A program made the translations under genes and the position numbers. A DNA stretch of 21,688 nt from Sphingomonadales bacterium (GTDB taxonomy: Bacteria; Pseudomonadota; Alphaproteobacteria; Sphingomonadales; Sphingomonadaceae), in assembly GCA_027489295.1 (NCBI GenBank), contig JAIYAA010000193.1:1-21688 (forward strand). Reading direction: 5' to 3'. Below the pieces are notes generated by a model that saw only the letters and a list, made by a program, of their open reading frames with translations, ran no database searches and was not told the origin of the DNA. This document shows positions 15,450 to 21,688 of this stretch, piece by piece. The stretch's first letter is position 1; every line of letters starts with the position of its first letter.

Positions 15450-15998
15450 ATGACCGATCTGCCCTATACCACGCCGTTGCAGTTTCTCGGGCTCGCGCTC
15501 GCCCTTCTCGCCGGCTGGCTTCTCGGCCTGGCAAGCAATCGCAGCGGCAGAAAGTGGCGGGACCGCTACGAGGCCGAGGATGCCGCGCATCTTGCGCAGC
15601 GCGACGAACTCGCCGCCGCCAACGCGCGCATCCAGGAGCTCGAGGCGATCAATGCCCGGCTCGAGCGCAGCGTCGCCGATCGCCGACCGGTCGCACCCGT
15701 CGCCGATGCGGCGCCCAACAAGCGCGACTCGTCGATTCGGAGCTGGTTCTACGGCGGCACCGATGTGCTTGCCCGTATCCACGGTATTGACGAGCATCGC
15801 GAGCGCCAGCTCAACCAGCTGGGAATCCAGCACTTCCGCGACATCGAGAACTTGCCGCGCGAAGACGAACTGCCGCTGGAAGAGCGGCTGGGCCTGCCGC
15901 GCGGGACGATCGTCGAGGAGCGTTGGCGCGAACAGGCGGCACTGCTCCGTGCCGGACGGACCGATGAGCATGCAGGACGCTTCGGTCAACACGCCTAA
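15450..15998 (+). CDS. membrane-anchored coiled-coil protein with helix-hairpin-helix-like C-terminus
   Basis: I cannot assign a function to this 182-residue protein. It has a single N-terminal transmembrane helix (about 9-28), a charged coiled-coil segment (about 40-78: ELAAANARIQELEAINARLE) and a linker. A C-terminal domain at about 104-137 (TDVLARIHGIDEHRERQLNQ, then LGIQHFRDIENLP) has the LxxIxGI-D...L...GI..F.DI pattern of small helix-hairpin-helix domains. These occur at the C-termini of several alphaproteobacterial proteins such as NuoE-like and L21-associated extensions. The ATG at 15450 follows a GGAG at 15438-15441; a GTG at 15423 is possible but less likely. It lies 58 bases after tadC on the same strand and ahead of the terminator, so it may be the last cistron of the pilus transcript. 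That link is positional only. Confidence 0.7.
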   Translation: MTDLPYTTPLQFLGLALALLAGWLLGLASNRSGRKWRDRYEAEDAAHLAQRDELAAANARIQELEAINARLERSVADRRPVAPVADAAPNKRDSSIRSWFYGGTDVLARIHGIDEHRERQLNQLGIQHFRDIENLPREDELPLEERLGLPRGTIVEERWREQAALLRAGRTDEHAGRFGQHA

Positions 15999-16025
15999 AT
16001 TCCTCTGACAATTTCAGTTGACTGC

Positions 16026-16057
16026 CGCCCGGGCGCCACGCCCGGGCGATTTCGTTT
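16026..16057 (+). terminator. probable rho-independent terminator after the pilus operon
   Basis: Two copies of the ten-base palindrome CGCCCGGGCG (16026-16035 and 16039-16048) are separated by CCA and followed by ATTTCGTTT. They can fold into a very stable ten-pair hairpin. The T-run is short and interrupted. It lies 28 bases after the stop of the coiled-coil protein gene, in the right place to end the cpa-tad transcript. Confidence 0.72.
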
Positions 16058-16358
16058 GTCGAACGAACGCGGGTCACTTTCGCAGGCGATAATCTAAAGT
16101 CATATATGATATAGGCTTTCGACCAGTCGCTTAGCGCCTGATTCTCGGATCTCTCGCCGCGCGCCACGGCGCATCGAGCCGCATGAACCTATCGCATACC
16201 TTTCTCGCCCTGCTGTCCAAAAGGTTATAGTTTTGTCTGCAACTGGCTTGACAATTGGTCAGGCCTCTATGACAGTTCGACGACCACCGGACGTCAGTTC
16301 CGGGACAAAATGAAGAACACCGCAGGCAGGGTTCGTTAATCGGAAGAGGGGTGGTTTG
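16058..16358 (+). other. AT-richer leader and regulatory region of the TonB receptor
   Basis: About 300 bases without a credible gene, clearly less GC-rich than the flanks. It contains an AT-rich patch (ATATATGATATAG near 16101), the promoter/operator-like segment at 16248-16273, and a GGAAGAGGGG ribosome-binding site just before the TonB receptor ATG. No RNA gene or riboswitch fold was recognised. Frames crossing it on either strand lack protein-like features. Confidence 0.5.
16248..16276 (+). promoter_or_regulatory. candidate promoter and GntR-type operator of the TonB receptor
   Basis: A perfect TTGACA -35-like box lies at 16248-16253, immediately followed at 16254 by ATTGGTCAGGCC. That matches the site upstream of the GntR gene in 11 of 12 bases. 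The right half-site is poor (GCCTCT instead of GCCAAA). A -10 is not obvious (TATGAC at 16268 gives too short a spacer; GACAGT at 16271 has the right spacing but a poor match). If the site is real, a bound repressor would sit between -35 and -10. Assignment is inference. Confidence 0.45.
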
Positions 16359-19082
16359 ATGCCAATTCAAACGAAATTGAGGGCGCATCGCGCCCATGCC
16401 GGTACCAAGTTGGTATTGCTCTCCGCAGCCTGTGTGGCTGCGCTGGCGTTCGGCGGGTCCGCCATCGCCCAGACCAGCGACGTCCCCGCCGCGCAGGGCC
16501 AGGACGAGCCGGGCGGCGAGATCGTCGTCACCGGATTCCGCTCCAGCCTTGCCTCCGCACTCGACGCGAAGCGCAAGGATATCCGCATCACCGACGGGAT
16601 TTCGGCCGAGGATATCGGCAAGTTCCCGGCGCAGAACATCACCGAGGCGATTCAGCGCATCGCCGGCGTCCAGATGTCGAACATCAACGGCCGCGGCTCG
16701 ACGATCAGCATCCGTGGCCTGGGCGCACAGTATGCCCGCACGACGATCAACGGCCAGACCTTCGCCAGCGCCGACTTCAAGGACGGCTTCCGCTACGACA
16801 TCATCCAGACCGACCTGGCCAGCGCGATCCAGGTGGTCAAGTCGCCCACCGCGGACATGGACACCGGCGGCCTTTCCGGCACGGTGAACATCGATACGGT
16901 CAAGCCACTTTCCTACAAAGGCCCGCACTTCATCGTCGGCGTGAAGGGCTATAATTCCGAATATCGCGGCAAGGAAATCACCCCCAAGGTCAGCGGCGCC
17001 TATATCGACAGCTTCGCCGGCGGCACGCTGGGGGTGATGGCGAACGTCAGCTACCAGAAGCTGAAGGATCGCGGCGACTACGTCTTCATCAAGAACTGGT
17101 ACAATGCCGGCGTCATCGATCCCGATGTGCGCGTGCCGGGCAACCTGCGCTACCGCCGCATCGATCGCGATACCGAGCAACTGATGGCCAGCGGCGCGAT
17201 CCAGTGGAAGCCGAGCGACAATTTCGAGGCGCTGCTCCAGGGCGAATATTCGCGCGACCACACGCGCTACACCACGCGCCAATATGTGTTCGGCCGCTGG
17301 GCATCGAGCGCGGTGAAGGTCAACGGCAAGGCCAACGGCATCGCCAACAACATCACGATCAGCAACTTCAACGTCGACAACAATACCCAGCCCGAACTGC
17401 GCAACCTGAAGACGCAGGCCTATACCGGCACGATCAACTGGCAGCCGGGCGACAGCTGGAAGGTGCACGCCGTCGCGCACTACACCAAGGGTGATGCGGC
17501 GCTGTACGAATGGGCGTCGATCGACGAGGTGAAGTTCGCCCAGGGCGGCACGCTCGACATCTCGAACCCGAACAACATCAAGTGGACCACGCAGAGCCTC
17601 ACCGACGGCTCGCTGTGGAACAACGCCAACCGCACCTGGTTCGCGTTCGTCGACGGCGCGACGCATCTGCAGACCGCCAAGGACAAGGCCGCCCAGATCG
17701 ACGTCACCAAGGATCTCGGCTGGAACGGCATCCAGTCGCTGGTGGTGGGTACCAAGTACCACCATGAGAGCTTCTCGACCCGCGCCTTCCGCCACGATCG
17801 CGACGGGGACGTTACCGATCCGGTGACGTACCCGGAATTCAACTACATCCCGAACCTGGCCACGACCGGCCAGCTGGTCACCAACTTCCTCGACGGCGCG
17901 ATGTCGATCCCGCATGCGTTCCTGTCGACGAACGCCGATGTGTGGCAGAGCCTCCTCGCCTCGAAGGGCATCACCGTGCCGGACGTGGCCGATTGGCCCA
18001 GCACCTACCGCGTCGACCGCTATGTCCCGTCGGTCTATGCGATGGCCAATGTCGACACGACCATCGGCGGCATGGCGCTGCGCGGCAACCTGGGCTTGCG
18101 CTACGAGCATACCCACCAGAACGTTACCGCCAGCCTGACCGACGGCACCGGCAGCGATGCCGCGCTGCTCGGCCTGCAGCACATCATCCAGGATTATGGC
18201 AACGTCCTGCCGAGCGCGAGCTTTGCCCTGGACATCACGCCGAAGCTGGTGGCCCGCTTCGCCGCCGCCAAGGTGCTGGTGCGCCCGCTGCTGAACAGCC
18301 AGACGCAGATGGCCGACACCATCAGCACCGGCATCTCGCAGCAGAAGCGTGCCTTCACCAGCGTCTCGGCGGGTGAATCGCGCCTCAAGCCGCTGACCGC
18401 CAACCAGCTCGACCTCAGCCTTGAATTCTACCATGGCCGCGGCAACTCGATCAGCATCGCCGGCTTCTACAAGGCGGTGAAGAACGGCACCTTCACGCAG
18501 TTCTATTGCCCGACCTCGTACAACGGCGTGGCGCTGAACGGCGTGGTGACGGACTGCCAGTCGGCGGACCTGAAGAGCGACTACAGCTTCAGCCGCGTGC
18601 TGAACGACAACCGCACCATCAACATCAAGGGTGTGGAGTTCGCCGCCTCCGAGAACTTCGACGGCATCCTGCCGGTCAAGGGCTTCGGCGCGACGGGCAA
18701 CGTCACCCTGGTGGATACCGACGCCAGCGCGCTGGGCACCGGCTTCAATCTGCGCGACCTGTCGAAGTTCACCGCCAACATCACGCCCTATTGGGAAAAC
18801 GAGATGTTCAGCGTGCGCTTCTCGGTCAACCACCGCAGCTCGTACAAGCAGGACGCCGCCAGCAGCTTCTTCGTCAACGGCGGCGAGACCCATGTGGTGC
18901 GCGCGCGCACCCAGATGGACCTCGCGCTGGGCTTCACGCCGAAGCCTTGGCTGAGCTTCACGGGTGGTATCATCAACCTGAACAACACCCACGAAGACGC
19001 CTACCAGACCACCGCGGACACCTTCCAGATGGCCAGCCGCACCGGTCGCACCTTCTATCTGTCGGCCACGACCAAGTTCTGA
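16359..19082 (+). CDS. TonB-dependent outer-membrane receptor (Caulobacter/Xanthomonas type)
   Basis: The 907-residue outer-membrane active transporter is energised by TonB-ExbB-ExbD. A signal peptide is clear (LLSAACVAALAFGGSAIAQ, cleavage near residue 38). A TonB-box-like segment follows (EIVVTGFR, 54-61), then the plug domain (about 62-180: ISAEDIGKFPAQNITEAIQR, IAGVQM, GRGSTISIRGLG). The remainder is a long beta-barrel ending in the aromatic terminus FYLSATTKF expected for BamA recognition. The plug wording is typical of the sphingomonad/Caulobacter subfamily that imports carbohydrates and related nutrients; the ligand cannot be read. The ATG at 16359 has a good ribosome-binding site (GAGGGG). 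It appears monocistronic, bounded by terminators on both sides. The promoter region carries a sequence resembling the GntR operator at 6266. Confidence 0.94.
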   Translation: MPIQTKLRAHRAHAGTKLVLLSAACVAALAFGGSAIAQTSDVPAAQGQDEPGGEIVVTGFRSSLASALDAKRKDIRITDGISAEDIGKFPAQNITEAIQRIAGVQMSNINGRGSTISIRGLGAQYARTTINGQTFASADFKDGFRYDIIQTDLASAIQVVKSPTADMDTGGLSGTVNIDTVKPLSYKGPHFIVGVKGYNSEYRGKEITPKVSGAYIDSFAGGTLGVMANVSYQKLKDRGDYVFIKNWYNAGVIDPDVRVPGNLRYRRIDRDTEQLMASGAIQWKPSDNFEALLQGEYSRDHTRYTTRQYVFGRWASSAVKVNGKANGIANNITISNFNVDNNTQPELRNLKTQAYTGTINWQPGDSWKVHAVAHYTKGDAALYEWASIDEVKFAQGGTLDISNPNNIKWTTQSLTDGSLWNNANRTWFAFVDGATHLQTAKDKAAQIDVTKDLGWNGIQSLVVGTKYHHESFSTRAFRHDRDGDVTDPVTYPEFNYIPNLATTGQLVTNFLDGAMSIPHAFLSTNADVWQSLLASKGITVPDVADWPSTYRVDRYVPSVYAMANVDTTIGGMALRGNLGLRYEHTHQNVTASLTDGTGSDAALLGLQHIIQDYGNVLPSASFALDITPKLVARFAAAKVLVRPLLNSQTQMADTISTGISQQKRAFTSVSAGESRLKPLTANQLDLSLEFYHGRGNSISIAGFYKAVKNGTFTQFYCPTSYNGVALNGVVTDCQSADLKSDYSFSRVLNDNRTINIKGVEFAASENFDGILPVKGFGATGNVTLVDTDASALGTGFNLRDLSKFTANITPYWENEMFSVRFSVNHRSSYKQDAASSFFVNGGETHVVRARTQMDLALGFTPKPWLSFTGGIINLNNTHEDAYQTTADTFQMASRTGRTFYLSATTKF

Positions 19083-19110
19083 TCGACAAGCACCGGGCTA
19101 TCCCCGGGAG

Positions 19111-19148
19111 CGCCCCTCTTCCGCAAGGAAGGGGGGCGTTTCTCGTTT
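19111..19148 (+). terminator. rho-independent terminator after the TonB receptor
   Basis: The 12-base arms CGCCCCTCTTCC (19111-19122) and GGAAGGGGGGCG (19127-19138) pair completely with one T-G wobble around a GCAA tetraloop. They are followed by TTTCTCGTTT. The hairpin starts 28 bases after the receptor stop, so it very likely ends that transcript and separates it from the nucleoside hydrolase gene. Confidence 0.85.
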
Positions 19149-19251
19149 CGGGGCCGCGGCACCGCGACTGGACCGGACGGCGCGGCGGACGCAGGATGGC
19201 GCCAGAAGATACGTGCCCGCGCCGGGCCGCCGCCGGAGGTCATGGATCGGG

Positions 19252-20268
19252 ATGCTCGTGCAACGACGTCAACTGCTGTGTGCGCTGTCTGCCGGGTGCG
19301 CGCTCGGCTTGCTGCCCGGGCGCGGCCGCACCCAAGCCCTTCCGGCCGTACCTCGCCGCCGGGTCATCATCGACAACGACTTCTCCGGGGATCCGGACGG
19401 GCTGTTCCAACTCGCGCACCACCTGGCCTCCCCTGCGACGGAAGTCTCGCTGATCATCGGATCGCACATCCATGTCGGCGACTTTCTCGACCGATCCTCG
19501 AACCAGGCCGACAACGCCGTTCGTGCCGTACGCGAGATGATGGCGCTCCTGCGGCTGCCCCGCCGGCCCGAGGTAATCGCCGGGCGCAATGCCGCACCGC
19601 CGCCGAACGCTCCGCCCGAAGCCACGGCCGCGGTCCGCCGCATCGTTGCCGAGGCAATGCGCGACGACACCGATCTTCCGCTGTTCTATGTCGCCGGCGC
19701 CGGCCTCACCGAAATCGCCGAGGCCTTGCGGCTGGAACCGCGAATCGCGCGCAAGCTCACCCTCGTCTGGATCGGCGGCGGCGAATATGCCGCGCTAAAC
19801 CCCAGCCTGCCGCCCCGCACCGACCCCGAATACAACGCCACCATCGATCTCGCCGCGGCACGCCATGTCTTCAACGATTCCGCCGTCGAGATATGGCAGG
19901 TGCCGCGCGACACCTATCGGACGATGCTGATCAGCTTCGCCGAGCTGGATGACGGGCTGGAGCAGGCAGGCGCGCTCGGGCGCTACCTGCGTACCCAGTT
20001 GCGCCGTGCCGTGGAAACCACCGGAAAACGCGGCGAGACCTATATCCTCGGAGACAGCCCGCTGGTGACGCTGACGTCGCTCCAGTCCTTCTTCGAACCG
20101 GACGCATCGTCCAGTCGCTACGTGGTCCGGCCCACCCCACAGATAGACGCGCGGGCGGGATATATGTTGATGGCGGGCACCCGGCCGATGCGGGTCTACA
20201 TCAGCATCGATACCCGCCTCACCTTCGCGGACATGTTCGCGAAAATCCGGCGCCTCAGCATCCCCTGA
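19252..20268 (+). CDS. exported nucleoside hydrolase-like protein with altered active-site motifs
   Basis: The 338-residue protein of the inosine-uridine nucleoside hydrolase fold would release bases from ribonucleosides. The N-terminus has a twin-arginine and a hydrophobic core (QRRQLLCALSAGCALGLLPG), indicating export, possibly by Tat; a lipobox at C16 is also conceivable. The N-terminal calcium-site motif DxDxGxDD reads DNDFSGDPDG (D41, D43, D47, then Pro48, D49). Other family blocks are LVWIGGGEY (171-179) and EYNATIDLAAARHVF (193-207, E193/N195/D199). The usual C-terminal His-Asp appears as LGDSPLV (G267, D268), so the catalytic histidine is missing. It is therefore a divergent member whose substrate may differ. 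The ATG at 19252 follows a GGAGG by 12 bases. It stands downstream of the TonB receptor on the same strand but after a terminator. Confidence 0.78.
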   Translation: MLVQRRQLLCALSAGCALGLLPGRGRTQALPAVPRRRVIIDNDFSGDPDGLFQLAHHLASPATEVSLIIGSHIHVGDFLDRSSNQADNAVRAVREMMALLRLPRRPEVIAGRNAAPPPNAPPEATAAVRRIVAEAMRDDTDLPLFYVAGAGLTEIAEALRLEPRIARKLTLVWIGGGEYAALNPSLPPRTDPEYNATIDLAAARHVFNDSAVEIWQVPRDTYRTMLISFAELDDGLEQAGALGRYLRTQLRRAVETTGKRGETYILGDSPLVTLTSLQSFFEPDASSSRYVVRPTPQIDARAGYMLMAGTRPMRVYISIDTRLTFADMFAKIRRLSIP

Positions 20269-20286
20269 CCGCGGGGATCGCGCGGT
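20268..20286. terminator. weak hairpin between convergent genes, possible bidirectional terminator
   Basis: ACCGCG (20268-20273) and CGCGGT (20281-20286) pair around a seven-base loop in the 23-base gap between the converging stops of the nucleoside hydrolase and UbiC-like genes. There is no T-run on either strand, so termination here is uncertain. Confidence 0.25.
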
Positions 20287-20291
20287 TGGCG

Positions 20292-20773
20292 TCAGCCCAG
20301 CACCGCCGCCGTATAGTTCTCCACCACTTCGGCCAGGACCCGCCCCGCGCCGTCCAGCACCAGCGCACGGTGGCGAAGCACGTACGGCGCCACACCCGCG
20401 AGCACCTGCTCCAACGGCTTGCGGTGCGGATGGAGCGGCCGGATCACCGCGCCGAACGGGGTATCCCCCTGCTCCAGCGCCGCATTCATCTCCGGGGTGA
20501 GCCGCGCCGGCACGTACCAGTTCTCGGCAACCGAATAGGCCACGCCGGCGCAGCGGAGCACGACGCTGCGATAGACCACCCGCTCCTCGGGCCCGACGCC
20601 CAGCCGCATCCGCTGCTCGGCCGTCGGATCCTTGCGCGCGGCGCGATCCACCTCGGCGACGATCGGCCCGCCGCAGCGGCGCTCCAGCACGGCGGTGGCG
20701 GTAGGGCTGGCGAGAAGGTCGCGGCTGAGTGCCGCCGCATCGTCCGTCGCCGCCGCTACCGCCACTACCAGCA

Positions 20774-20774
<1 letters not shown>
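20292..20774 (-). CDS. chorismate lyase (UbiC)-like protein
   Basis: The 160-residue protein resembles the UbiC/UTRA fold. An arginine-containing strand VVYRSVVLRCAG (67-78, R69) precedes a WYVPARL strand. TPFGAVIRPL (105-114) corresponds to the TPLGRYL of E. coli UbiC. The C-terminal strand VLAEVVENY (147-154) places E149 where UbiC has its catalytic Glu. Both key UbiC charged residues (Arg76, Glu155 of E. coli, from memory) thus seem represented. UbiC makes 4-hydroxybenzoate for ubiquinone; alternatively this could be a non-enzymatic relative. Its ATG at 20774 shares one base with the ppdK stop (TGATG), with a GTG three bases earlier as an alternative, so it is translationally coupled to pyruvate phosphate dikinase, an unusual partner. 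Overall similarity is modest. Confidence 0.55.

Positions 20775-21688
<914 letters not shown>

Noticed and set aside
16098..16114. AT-rich ATATATGATATAG patch as a promoter -10 for the TonB receptor
   Set aside because: No -35-like box at the proper distance and it is about 250 bases from the start codon; the TTGACA at 16248 is a better candidate.
16131..18992. Very long open frame on the minus strand opposite the TonB receptor (over 900 codons)
   Set aside because: It mirrors the receptor codons in a GC-rich gene, is Arg/His/Val/Gly-rich with no domain, and the plus-strand frame has clear family motifs, signal peptide and ribosome-binding site.

Overview
The window looks like a chromosomal segment of a GC-rich alphaproteobacterium, most likely a sphingomonad (Sphingomonas or a close relative). 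The reasons are high G+C in nearly all genes, a Caulobacter-type TonB-dependent receptor, an alphaproteobacterial Cpa/Tad pilus cluster, and densely packed operons with 1-4 base stop/start overlaps. No tRNA, rRNA, CRISPR array, transposase or phage gene was seen. This assignment is inferred from gene content; no 16S or other marker is present.

Left part, all on the minus strand (1-8285): the N-terminal third of leuC runs off the left edge. A small lower-GC membrane protein of unknown function follows. Next is a compact operon read in the order bile-acid:sodium-symporter-like transporter, NAD-dependent epimerase, di-heme cytochrome c, and then a ferritin-like protein, a hot-dog thioesterase and a FadR/GntR-family regulator. 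Last come two translationally coupled genes: an alpha/beta hydrolase (lysophospholipase-like) followed by a D-amino-acid-dehydrogenase (DauA)-like flavoenzyme. A GntR-type inverted repeat lies just upstream of the regulator gene.

Middle part, plus strand (8334-15391): a Flp/Tad pilus assembly operon cpaA-cpaB-cpaC-cpaD-cpaE-tadB-tadC with intergenic gaps of at most 5 bases from cpaB onward. The usual secretion ATPase gene cpaF (tadA), which normally sits between cpaE and tadB, is absent. No Flp pilin or TadE/F/G pseudopilin genes are present either. A small protein with one membrane helix, a coiled coil and a helix-hairpin-helix-like C-terminus (15450-15998) follows, and then a GC-rich terminator hairpin.

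Right part: a 300-base, AT-richer regulatory region precedes a 907-residue TonB-dependent receptor. It holds a TTGACA -35-like box directly abutting a sequence that matches the site upstream of the GntR gene. After a strong terminator comes a secreted nucleoside-hydrolase-like protein. Converging on it from the right edge are the C-terminal third of pyruvate phosphate dikinase (ppdK) and, overlapping its stop codon, a small chorismate-lyase (UbiC)-like protein.

Taken together the window holds housekeeping metabolism (leuC, ppdK), nutrient uptake and salvage that may be under GntR control (TonB receptor, possibly the nucleoside hydrolase), and a pilus assembly operon that must draw its ATPase and pilin from elsewhere if it works.
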